Assembly: GCF_000092065.1 (NCBI RefSeq)
Contig: NC_009360.1
Location: 558,001 to 622,000 of the forward strand
Source: Ostreococcus lucimarinus CCE9901
Taxonomy: Eukaryota > Chlorophyta > Mamiellophyceae > Mamiellales > Bathycoccaceae
Direction: 5' to 3'
DNA: 64,000 bases
Shown here: positions 1 through 7,768 of the stretch, piece by piece
Position numbering within the stretch: position 1 is the first letter of the stretch
Layout: each line of letters starts with the position of its first letter
Notes under the pieces: model-generated
Told to the model about the DNA's origin: nothing
The model's input: only the letters and a program-made list of their open reading frames with translations
The model's database searches: none
Position numbers and translations under genes: made by a program

Positions 1-2345
1 AGGTGGATTCGTGGGTTCGCATGCGCACCGGCGTGTACAAGGGAGACTTGGCGCAGGTCGTCGACGTGAACTACGCCGATAACCAGTGTACGGTCAAATT
101 GGTCCCGCGCATAGACTACCAGCACCTCGCCGATAAGGAATCAGGCAAGGCGAAGGGCAAGACAAAATCTCAAGTCCGCCCACCAGCGCGTCTTTTCGCG
201 GAAGCCGAAGCCAAGCGATTGAATTTGTCTTTCGAAAGAGGCCGATACGATCGCAGCTTGGGTGCGAGCGTGGACGTATTGTGCAGCACGACGAAGCTCT
301 TGGATGGGTATCACATGAAGACGTGCTCTTTAGCCACAGTCAAGCTCGCCGATGCGCCGACGTTGGATGAACTTCAAAAGTTCGCCATCGGTGACGACGA
401 GGACGGTGAGAAGGGCGGTAACTCCAGCGGCGCGTTGGCCGCGCTGTCCAAAGCCGTCGGTACTCGCAAGACTGATTTGAAGTTCATGCCGGGCGACCAA
501 GTAATCATCGTCGAGGGCGATTTGAGAAACCTTGAGGGCGTCGTCGAGCGAATCGACCCCGACGGACGCGTCGTCGTCAATCCGTCGCATAAAGAGCTGA
601 ACGAGTTACTGACGTTCAAGTCCGAACAACTGCGAAAGCACTTCAAGACTGGTTCCACTGTGCGCGTGTTGCACGGAAAGCACGAGGGCGTGGTCGGTAT
701 GGTGGTGAAGGTGGAACGCGACGTAGCGCACATCTTCTCGACGGTGAGTAACGAAGAGTTCCAAGTCTTCATGCACGATCTTGCCGATAGCGAAGAAACC
801 ACGCAGCGTATCGACACGATTGGTGAGTACGCTTTGCATGATTTGGCGATGCTCGAAGGCTCTGAAGTCGGTTGCATCATTCGTGTCGAGAAGGATGTCG
901 CCTTCGTCATGACCAATGCCGGCACCCCAGACCGACCCGAGATCAGGCCCGTAAAGCTTCATGAGTTGAAAAAGAAGCTGCTGAGTAGGAACATTTCCGC
1001 ACAAGACGCTCACATGGACACCATCGATCAAGGGTCGATGGTTCGCATCATAGACGGCAAGTACAAGGACACCACGGGTACGGTAGAGCACATCTTCAAG
1101 GGTACGCTCTGGATTCGAGCTCGGCACGTACAAGAACACGGCGGTATCGTTTGCATTCGCGCTCGAAATTGCGTGGCACACGGCGGTAACAAGGGTTCCC
1201 AAATTGGTGGTGGTCTGGCTGCCCAAATGATGGGCGCGCATGGCATGCCGCCGAAGTCTCCAGGTCATGCTCTCTTGCAGAGTTCGTACACTTCTGGTTT
1301 GCGTGGTGATTTGATGTCTCAAAGTCTTCAAGCTCCGAGAGCTGCACCACCACGTGCTTTTGGTGGACCTGGTCGCCGCGGCCAGGATCCGCTCATCGGT
1401 CAAACGAAGAAGGTTCGCGCTGGTGTGTACAAGGGATACATCGGACGCATCGTCGACGTCACCGACACGTCCGTCCGTCTCGAGCTTCAAGCGCAGGCAC
1501 GCACTGTTACGGTCAATCGCGAGCACTTAGACGTCCCACAAGTTGCCCCGAGTCGTGACTCTTTCTTGGCTCCTCGCGCGACGAGCATGTACGATGCTCC
1601 TGGCTCGAGAACTCCGGCGCACTACCCGATGACACCGGCTCACGGCGGCGGTATGACGCCAATGCACGGCGGTATGACGCCCGCGCGCGAGGCCGCTTGG
1701 AACCCCACCGCGACACCGGCGCACATCCAGGACAACTGGGAGCCGACGTCTACTGCAGGCACCGGGTGGGGTGCTGGAAATGTCGGTTACACGCCAGGCG
1801 GGTACGGCGACTCCAGCGCCCTGGCGGGTCCGACACCGAACGCATACGGCGTCGGCGCCACGCCAGGTGCCGCCTACGGTCAAACGCCCGGTGGATACGG
1901 TCAAACGCCTGGTGGGTACGAAGCAGATGAATACGTCGCCCCACCGGCGGCAGCGTCGTGGCCGGAAGATTACAAGGGTCGTTTCCTACCGGGTGTCGTC
2001 GTGCGTTTGACGAGTGGCGCGCAAGGTTACATCACCTCTGTCGCGCCGGCGGGTTCTAGTTTCAAGGTGAAAATCGGTACCTCGCGCCCGCGTGACGGTG
2101 TGGAGGTCTTAGAGACCGTGCCGAAGTCAGCACCCGAAGAGACCGTCACAGAACAAGAGCTCGAGATCGTGCGACCGGGAAAGAAGACGTCAGTCATCAT
2201 CGTCACCGATTCTGGAGACGCGTCCCGCGGCGACACCGGCGAGCTCATCACCATCGATGGTGTCGACGGTGTCGTGCGTTTAAGTAGCACGAATGACGTC
2301 GTACTCTTAGACATGTCGTGCCTGGCTCGTCGCTGGGTCGAATAA
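1..2345 (+). CDS. SPT5: Transcription elongation factor SPT5, 3' part (5' end outside window)
   Basis: The frame is open from the window edge; the first whole codon is at 3 and 780 residues are visible before the TAA stop. The visible part begins just after where the NGN domain should lie, with KOW1 (residues about 1-60, containing VRMRTGVYKGDLAQV and PRIDY). Further KOW units follow near residues 160-210, 215-255 and 345-395 (KYKDTTGTVEHIFKG), and near 465-510 (KKVRAGVYKGYIGRIVDV). A C-terminal region follows that is rich in TPAH, GGMTP and QTPGGY units, and then a last KOW near 660-700. SPT5 pairs with SPT4 on RNA polymerase II, and its C-terminal repeats are phosphorylated during elongation. 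The acidic N-terminus and NGN domain must be upstream. The stop lies 49 bp from the convergent next gene. Confidence 0.95.
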   Translation, partial: VDSWVRMRTGVYKGDLAQVVDVNYADNQCTVKLVPRIDYQHLADKESGKAKGKTKSQVRPPARLFAEAEAKRLNLSFERGRYDRSLGASVDVLCSTTKLLDGYHMKTCSLATVKLADAPTLDELQKFAIGDDEDGEKGGNSSGALAALSKAVGTRKTDLKFMPGDQVIIVEGDLRNLEGVVERIDPDGRVVVNPSHKELNELLTFKSEQLRKHFKTGSTVRVLHGKHEGVVGMVVKVERDVAHIFSTVSNEEFQVFMHDLADSEETTQRIDTIGEYALHDLAMLEGSEVGCIIRVEKDVAFVMTNAGTPDRPEIRPVKLHELKKKLLSRNISAQDAHMDTIDQGSMVRIIDGKYKDTTGTVEHIFKGTLWIRARHVQEHGGIVCIRARNCVAHGGNKGSQIGGGLAAQMMGAHGMPPKSPGHALLQSSYTSGLRGDLMSQSLQAPRAAPPRAFGGPGRRGQDPLIGQTKKVRAGVYKGYIGRIVDVTDTSVRLELQAQARTVTVNREHLDVPQVAPSRDSFLAPRATSMYDAPGSRTPAHYPMTPAHGGGMTPMHGGMTPAREAAWNPTATPAHIQDNWEPTSTAGTGWGAGNVGYTPGGYGDSSALAGPTPNAYGVGATPGAAYGQTPGGYGQTPGGYEADEYVAPPAAASWPEDYKGRFLPGVVVRLTSGAQGYITSVAPAGSSFKVKIGTSRPRDGVEVLETVPKSAPEETVTEQELEIVRPGKKTSVIIVTDSGDASRGDTGELITIDGVDGVVRLSSTNDVVLLDMSCLARRWVE

Positions 2346-2394
2346 TAGTGCTGTTGAAATACGTTTACTACACAAGTCCGATTGAGCCTAAATT

Positions 2395-3285
2395 CTATTT
2401 CGCTTCCACTCCGCCGACGTCGTTTTCGTTTTCGACGCCCCCTAAAACTTTTGCGCACCCGAAGTCGGTTTGCATACACGAAGTGTACGTTTGACGCTGG
2501 AGTTTCACCAAAGGTCCGACTATAGGAGCGTTTTCCCAAATCGGGCCGTCCGGAAGGTAGTCCCGATGGTAAACAATCTTCCGCGATTCCGGATTGGCGT
2601 TGAACTTTAAAACGCTTATCCCGGATATGTTTCGAAGCGGCCCCGTCCCGAGCAACATATCTAACCTCCACGTCGCGACGTAAGAGTCCGCTTGGCACAC
2701 TTCCTCGTCGACTGTCAAATACTGCCTCGAAAAATCGAATTGATTCCTCAAATATCGCTCCATATTTCTCTTTCCGTGAATCTTCGTCAAGCCAGGGCCG
2801 TCGACGTAATCAAACGCCTCGTCGTCGTAATTCGCCAAGCATCCCGTCTCCCAATTATCTTGATTACACATCATCACGCTCCTCGCCGCTTCCAATCGCT
2901 CGGTCGACATCGTCCCACACTGCCCAGTAGGCGCGCCGACGCTTCCTCCGAATTTCTCCGCGCTCGCCGCGTCCCGCGCCGCGAACGCGCTCGCCACGAG
3001 CGCCATCGCGCACACCGATTTCCCGATCGCCGCGAACGCCTCGTCGACGAACGACGCGGTCGACGTCGACGCGTCGCGTCCATCGCGTCCGCGTCCGCCA
3101 TCGTCGCGCGTCGTCGCCGGTTCCGTCGACGTCTGCACCGGTTCCTTCGCCTCGACCGCGTTTCGCGCGACGTCGCGGACGCGCGCGCGCGGCGCCCGCG
3201 ACCGAACCGGCCGTCCGACCGTCGCGCGCGCGCGTCCGCGACCACACGCGCGCGTCGCCGGCGCGAGAGAGGCGGCGCGCGTCAT
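2395..3285 (-). CDS. NTF2/SnoaL-like protein with thylakoid-lumen type targeting
   Basis: The protein is 296 residues from the ATG at 3285; the reading frame is open further upstream but has no better ATG near the promoter. The first 60 or so residues are Arg/Ala-rich like a stroma-targeting peptide. A hydrophobic stretch follows (residues about 90-104) ending in ASA before EKFGG, which looks like a lumenal signal with a cleavage site. The folded part (about 120-280) resembles NTF2/SnoaL-like domains, with FDYVDGPGL, KRNMERYLRNQFDF, SYVATWRLDM and KIVYHRDYLPDG. Such domains bind small molecules or serve as scaffolds, so no reaction can be assigned. Six or so cysteines lie in the mature part, including CGTM, MMCNQD and SCMQTDFGC, possibly disulfides. 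It is divergent from the GluRS gene across about 140 bp. Confidence 0.75.
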   Translation of the reverse strand: MTRAASLAPATRACGRGRARATVGRPVRSRAPRARVRDVARNAVEAKEPVQTSTEPATTRDDGGRGRDGRDASTSTASFVDEAFAAIGKSVCAMALVASAFAARDAASAEKFGGSVGAPTGQCGTMSTERLEAARSVMMCNQDNWETGCLANYDDEAFDYVDGPGLTKIHGKRNMERYLRNQFDFSRQYLTVDEEVCQADSYVATWRLDMLLGTGPLRNISGISVLKFNANPESRKIVYHRDYLPDGPIWENAPIVGPLVKLQRQTYTSCMQTDFGCAKVLGGVENENDVGGVEAK

Positions 3286-3424
3286 CGCGCGCTGCTCTGC
3301 CGTCGCGCGCCGCTTTCGGCGGTGCCGATTGTGGATAGAGTGTCCCGCGCGCGCGCGATCGGCCGCACAGGGACGCGCGCGCGCGACGCGAGCGACTGGA
3401 ACCGGCGTAGAAACACCGCGAACA
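3286..3424. promoter_or_regulatory. Shared divergent promoter, NTF2-like gene and GluRS
   Basis: A gap of about 139 bp lies between the two ATGs, which point away from each other. It is GC-rich with many CGCG runs. Each strand is also open for translation, so either 5' end could be slightly longer. No TATA box is visible. It must contain both promoters, or a single bidirectional one. Confidence 0.6.
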
Positions 3425-5098
3425 ATGTCCGTGACGCCCAGCGCGCGCGTGTGCGCGATGCTGAGCTCGAGGCTGACGCACGCGACGCTCGAAAGACGCG
3501 CGTCGAGCTTGAGGTTTTCCAAAGCCGCGAACGCGCGAAGAAACGCGCGCGGTGCGACGATCACGGCGAGCGGGTTGAACATCACGCCGCCGGTGAGCGA
3601 TGGGACGGTGCGCGTGCGGTTTGCGCCATCGCCGACGGGGTCTTTACACGTCGGTGGCGCGCGCACGGCGTTGTTTAATTACCTGTACGCGAAGAAGATG
3701 GGTGGTAAATTCGTGCTTCGAGTCGAGGATACGGATCAAGCGCGATCGACGCGCGCGAGCGAAGATAGCATGGTTGCCGATTTGAAATGGCTTGGGCTGG
3801 ATTGGGACGAAGGACCCGACGTCGGTGGGCCGTGTGGGCCGTACAGGCAGAGCGAGAGAGGTGAAATTTACAAGGCGCTCGCCGAGAAGCTCGTGGCGAG
3901 CGGACACGTGTACCCGTGCTTTTGCACGGATGAAGAGTTGGAAGCGATGAAGGCTGAGGCAGAGGAGAAGAAGCTTCCGCCGAAGTACATGGGGAAGTGG
4001 GCCACGGCGAGTGAGGCGGAGGTGAAGGAAATGATGGACAAGGGAGTTCCGTTTACGTATCGCTTCCGCGTGCCGGAGGGCGAACGCATTGAAATCGACG
4101 ACATGGTGCGGGGTAAGGTTGGTTGGGATACGAACACGCTCGGCGATTTCGTGGTGTTGCGCTCCAACGGTATGCCCGTGTACAACTTTTGCGTCGCCGT
4201 GGACGACGCCACCATGGGAATCACCCACGTGTTGCGCGCCGAGGAGCACTTGCCGAACACGCTTCGCCAGGCGCTCGTGTACAACGCCCTCGGCTTCCCG
4301 CTTCCGACGTTCGCGCACATGTCCCTCATTCTCGCCCCGGATCGTTCCAAGCTTTCCAAGCGCCACGGTGCGACATCGGTCGGGCAATTCAAGGATGAAG
4401 GCTACCTGAGCAAGACCATGGTCAACTATCTCTCACTCTTGGGTTGGAACGACGGCACCGAGCAAGAAATTTATGAGAAGGCAGAGCTCGAGAAGCTCTT
4501 TAGCGTCGAACGCATCAACAAATCGCCCGCGGTGTTCGACAAGGTGAAGTTGAACTGGATGAATGGTCAGCATCTTCGCTTGCTTCCGGACGCCGACGTA
4601 GAGGCACTCGTTGGTGAGGCGCTGGTGGCTTCGGACTTGTTGAAGGAATCCTCCGGCGCGACGGTGCAAGCCATCATTCCTCTCATCAAAGAATCCATCG
4701 AACTCGTCGAGGACGCCGTTCCGCAGGTGCAAGCCATGTTTGAGTTCCCATTGAAGGAAAACATGGGCGATGATGCGATGAAGAAGGTGCTTGATGACGA
4801 TTTTGAACCTATCGTCGACGCCATTGTCAAGGCGCACGCGAGCGGCGAACTCGCCGCGGCGGTGAAGGAAGGCACGGTGAAGCAATTCATCAACGCCACG
4901 GGCAAGGCCCTCGATCGTAAGGGAAAGAGACTTTTTATGCCTTTCCGCATTGCGCTTACCGGTCGTATGCAAGGTCCGGATGTCGGTGAAGTGCTCACGC
5001 TTCTCGACAAAGCTGCCGGCTCGAGCGACAAGATTGTGTCGCTCGACGACAGAGTCGCCGCCCTCAAGGCGGCTTTCCCAGCCGCTGTCGCAAACTAA
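3425..5098 (+). CDS. Glutamyl-tRNA synthetase, organellar (bacterial type)
   Basis: The protein is 557 residues from the ATG at 3425; the next ATG, at 3458, is an alternative start. The N-terminal 50 residues look like an organelle transit peptide. The class I catalytic core starts at VRVRFAPSPTGSLHVGG (HIGH-type motif HVGG, residues about 75-78). FVLRVEDTD follows, then the CYPCFCT-like stretch VYPCFCTDEE, and the KMSKS-type loop SKLSKRHG near residue 310. The C-terminal helical anticodon-binding part runs to the stop. The enzyme charges tRNA-Glu. In plastids this product feeds both translation and 5-aminolevulinate synthesis for chlorophyll and haem, and algae commonly use one dual-targeted bacterial-type copy. 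It faces the CAAD/CURT1 gene tail-to-tail. Confidence 0.95.
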   Translation: MSVTPSARVCAMLSSRLTHATLERRASSLRFSKAANARRNARGATITASGLNITPPVSDGTVRVRFAPSPTGSLHVGGARTALFNYLYAKKMGGKFVLRVEDTDQARSTRASEDSMVADLKWLGLDWDEGPDVGGPCGPYRQSERGEIYKALAEKLVASGHVYPCFCTDEELEAMKAEAEEKKLPPKYMGKWATASEAEVKEMMDKGVPFTYRFRVPEGERIEIDDMVRGKVGWDTNTLGDFVVLRSNGMPVYNFCVAVDDATMGITHVLRAEEHLPNTLRQALVYNALGFPLPTFAHMSLILAPDRSKLSKRHGATSVGQFKDEGYLSKTMVNYLSLLGWNDGTEQEIYEKAELEKLFSVERINKSPAVFDKVKLNWMNGQHLRLLPDADVEALVGEALVASDLLKESSGATVQAIIPLIKESIELVEDAVPQVQAMFEFPLKENMGDDAMKKVLDDDFEPIVDAIVKAHASGELAAAVKEGTVKQFINATGKALDRKGKRLFMPFRIALTGRMQGPDVGEVLTLLDKAAGSSDKIVSLDDRVAALKAAFPAAVAN

Positions 5099-5197
5099 TT
5101 CGTTTTAATAACCAAGATCTTCTTAGGCAGAAAGGTTGTGTGCGTTGATGCTTGCTGTTTCGTCCCTACAAGAGCTAAATGTGGTCGGAAACGGCTC

Positions 5198-6395
5198 TCA
5201 TTCTACCGAGAAAGAGTCGTCTTGAGAGAGTTCGGTATCGGTGGGGGTAGGATCGGCGACTGGCGTCGGTGCCGGATCCTTCTTGGGGTAAGCTCGGGGC
5301 TGGTTCGACGATTGCACTTTACTCGTGATATCGGTCAAAGCACCGATCGTGCTGTCGAAGATGGACGGGATATCAATGCCCGTGCCGCTTTCGATGTTTT
5401 CGAGAGTGTTCTTGAACTTTTCTCGGCTCTCCTCGAACGCCAAGTAGTTGTAGGTGAAGTAGAGCGTGTAAGCGATACCAATGGTTTCCAGCGCGACATC
5501 CGCGATACCCGGCAAGATGGCCACGGATAACAAAAAGGAGCCGGCGATGATGGCGTAGAAGCCAAGATCGGCTGTTTCCTTGAGCGACTTTGAGCTCGCC
5601 GAGCGTCGCACCGGGCGTTGAGCCGGCTTGCGCGCGAAAGGTTTCGGTTTCGGTTTGCTCGCTACCATTGGTTTGCGTCGCACGATCGGCTTCTTCGCCG
5701 CGATCGGCTTCTTCGCCGCGATCGGCTTCTTCGCCGCGATCGGCTTCTTCGCCGCGATCGGCTTCTTCGCCGCGAACGACGGCTTCTTCGCCGCGACGGG
5801 CTTCTTGACGAGCGGTTTCGCCTTGGCCGCGAACAGTGGCTTCTTCGTCGCGACGGGTTTCTTCGCGACGACCTTCGGCTTAGGCTTCGCCTTGGGCTTA
5901 GGCTTCGCCTTGGGCTTAGGTTTCGCCGCAACCTTCTTGGGCAACACGAACGTCGGCTTCTTCTTCTTCTGCGTGCCCGATCCCGCGTCCATGTACCCCC
6001 GCACCGCCGCCTTCCTCTCCTCCGCCGCGGGACCGCCAAAGTTAAATACCGCGCTCGTCTGTCATCGCGCGCGTCCATCGTCAGTCCATCGTCTCATCGA
6101 ACGCGCGCGCCCTTCCCATCATCGCGTCTCCGCGTTCGTCCCGCCGCGTCCGCGTCCGATCCGTCCAACCGAATCGACGCATTCGCGATTCGCGCGCCCG
6201 CCTCGCCCGCGTCGAACCATCGAACGCGTTCGCGTCCTCGCGCGCGCGTCGCCGCCGCATCGCGCGCACCATCACGCCCCCCGCGCGTCGCGCGACGCGC
6301 TCGCGCGTCGCGCGCGGTCGTCGCGCGAGCGCATCCGTCGCCCGCGCGCGTCCGATGATTCCCATCGAACGCGTCGTCGTCGTCGTCGTCGTCAT
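5198..6395 (-). CDS. CAAD/CURT1-type thylakoid membrane protein, two exons
   Basis: I read this as complement(join(5198..6058,6270..6395)), 328 residues. Exon 1 starts at the ATG at 6395 and encodes MTTTTTTTRSMGIIGR plus Arg/Ala-rich sequence, a plastid transit peptide. Exon 2 continues in phase 0 with TSAVFNFGGP. Without exon 1 the only ATG is at 5992 and no transit peptide is present. A long Lys/Pro/Ala segment (residues about 75-190) contains the AAKKPI repeats. Two hydrophobic helices follow (about 207-224 and 230-250), then an amphipathic, acidic tail. This is the CAAD domain layout, shared by CURVATURE THYLAKOID1 proteins and by appendages of some cyanobacterial aminoacyl-tRNA synthetases. 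The likely role is at thylakoid membranes. Exon 1 is inferred, not proven. Confidence 0.72.
5691..5762. repeat. 18-bp tandem repeat inside the CAAD gene
   Basis: Four exact copies of an 18-bp unit (TTCTTCGCCGCGATCGGC on the + strand) lie head to tail, with degenerate copies on both sides. On the coding strand each copy encodes AAKKPI-type hexapeptides. The exactness of the copies points to recent slippage or unequal exchange within the coding sequence. Confidence 0.95.
6059..6269 (-). other. Inferred intron of the CAAD gene
   Basis: The intron is 211 bp. The coding-strand donor is ATG|GTGCGCGCG and the acceptor is GATGACAG|ACG. An ACTGACG branch-point motif lies at 6085-6079, about 22 nt before the acceptor. 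Phase 0 joins the transit-peptide exon to TSAVFNFGG. The motif matches that of the four introns in the neighbouring genes. Confidence 0.65.
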
Positions 6396-6767
6396 CGCCT
6401 CGCGTCCGTTCGCGTCGCGTCCGTCGAGATCTCGTCGCTCGCTCGATCGTCGATCGTCGTCGTCGGTCGACGCGAAGTCAGACGTCGTCGACGCGTCGCG
6501 CCGTCGCGTCGACGATCGACGATCGATCGAATTGAATTGAATCGTCGGTCGGTCGGTCGGTCGATCGATGTTCGCGTCGTCGAAAAATAAATCGACGCGT
6601 CGTCGATCGATTTTCGTATCGATCGACGCGTCGTCGATCGTTTCGAATCGACGTCGTCGATCGACGTCGTCGATCGAGCCATCGCGAGGGGGACCATCGC
6701 GCGTCGCGCGCGAATCCGCGACGACGACGACGCATCGCGCGGCGCGGATTCGCCGACGCGGACAACG
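6396..6767. promoter_or_regulatory. Divergent intergenic region, CAAD and Myb genes
   Basis: This 372-bp stretch has no convincing gene. It is extremely rich in TCGA, CGATCG and GTCGTCGATC blocks, and includes a GGTC run near 6544-6562 and a GAATTGAATTGAAT segment near 6528-6541. Open frames through it are low-complexity Arg/Ser/Asp strings typical of this composition. It must hold the promoters of both flanking genes. Confidence 0.6.
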
Positions 6768-7725
6768 ATGGCGAAGAAAAACGTCAAGGCGGGGATGAAC
6801 GCGCGGAAGGACGCGCTGGTGGACATGCAGACGGTGTCGGCGCGACAGACGACGGTGCGCGAGCGCGCGGACCCCTACGAAAGAGAAAACCCCTAGTAGG
6901 GGACGACGACGACGGAGAATCGCGAACGAATGACTGACGACGCGAGCGACCGGACGACCGAACGCGCAGAATAATAAGAAGAGGACGCGAAGAAAGAATG
7001 CGTTTTGGACGGACGAGGAGAAGGACGCGCTCGCGCTCGGGGTCGGGAAGTATGGGACGGGTACGGGACGCGAGGACGACGCGTACGCGAGCGCGAGGGG
7101 GAGACGAGGCGCGAGAGTAGGGGACGGGGGACTGACGCGAACGGCGCGCGCGCGCGATGATTTCGTAGGGCGTTGGAGCATGATTTTGAAGGATCCGGAA
7201 TTCGGTCGCGCGCTCGCGGCGCGTTCGAACGTTGATTTGAAGGATAAGTGGCGCGCGTCGACGACGCCGACGAAGACGAGGGCGCACAAACCGGGGCTCA
7301 CGCCGCCGTTGTCGCCGTTGGCGAAGTCTGTGGTTTTGAGTCCGCAAGCGCACAAGCAGGGTAAGCGCAAGTGGACGGACGCGGAAAACGCGGCGTTAGA
7401 AGCGGGTGTGCAAGAACACGGCGTCGGACAGTGGGCCGCAATCTTGAAAAATCCAAAGTACGCCCGCGCGCTCAGCGCGCGCTCAAACGTCGATTTGAAG
7501 GACAGGTACCGCTCGGCGAACACGCCCACGAAGTCTGGACGCCCGACATCGCCGATCGCTCCTGATGCGATTAAAACGTACCGCACGCCGGGTTACAAGC
7601 CGACCTCGCCTCGCTTCGCGTCGTCGCCGTACTCTTCGCCCCAGGTACGGTCTCCGCACGATCGCGTACGATCGCCGCCCATCGGTGAACTCCGAGACGA
7701 TAATAAAAGTTGCAGCATCATGTGA
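6768..7725 (+). CDS. Double-Myb telobox protein with C-terminal CaaX box, three exons
   Basis: I read this as join(6768..6854,6970..7060,7169..7725), 244 residues. Joining exons 2 and 3 restores the first Myb repeat, from NAFWTDEEKDALALGVG through KYGTGRWSMIL to SNVDLKDKWR. A second repeat follows (RKWTDAENAALEAGVQ, then GVGQWAAIL, ending SNVDLKDRYR). Both third helices carry VDLKDKWR/VDLKDRYR, the telobox of telomere-binding Myb proteins such as plant TRF-like and SMH factors. DNA binding, perhaps to telomeric repeats, is therefore likely. The tail is rich in SP/TP sites. It ends in Cys-Ser-Ile-Met, a farnesylation-type CaaX box, which is unusual for this family. The first exon is short and basic. 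Confidence 0.82.
6855..6969 (+). other. Intron 1 of the telobox Myb gene
   Basis: The intron is 115 bp and phase 0. The donor is ACG|GTGCGCG and the acceptor is CGCGCAG|AAT. An ACTGACG branch-point motif at 6933-6939 lies about 32 nt before the acceptor. Without splicing the frame stops at TAG within the intron. Confidence 0.72.
7061..7168 (+). other. Intron 2 of the telobox Myb gene
   Basis: The intron is 108 bp and interrupts a glycine codon. The donor is ACGG|GTACGGG and the acceptor is TTTCGTAG|GGC. An ACTGACG motif at 7131-7137 lies about 33 nt before the acceptor. Splicing recreates the conserved YGTGRWS of the first Myb repeat, which strongly supports the boundaries. Confidence 0.88.
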
Positions 7726-7768
7726 TTTACGTCTAGTCGTTGTACTACAATCGCTAATTTTGTCTGTG

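Noticed and set aside
6081-7586. 501-residue open frame on the minus strand across the Myb gene
   Set aside because: It is low-complexity Arg/Ser/Ala sequence opposite three exons of a clear Myb protein. Only its last part (6270-6395) is used, as exon 1 of the CAAD gene.
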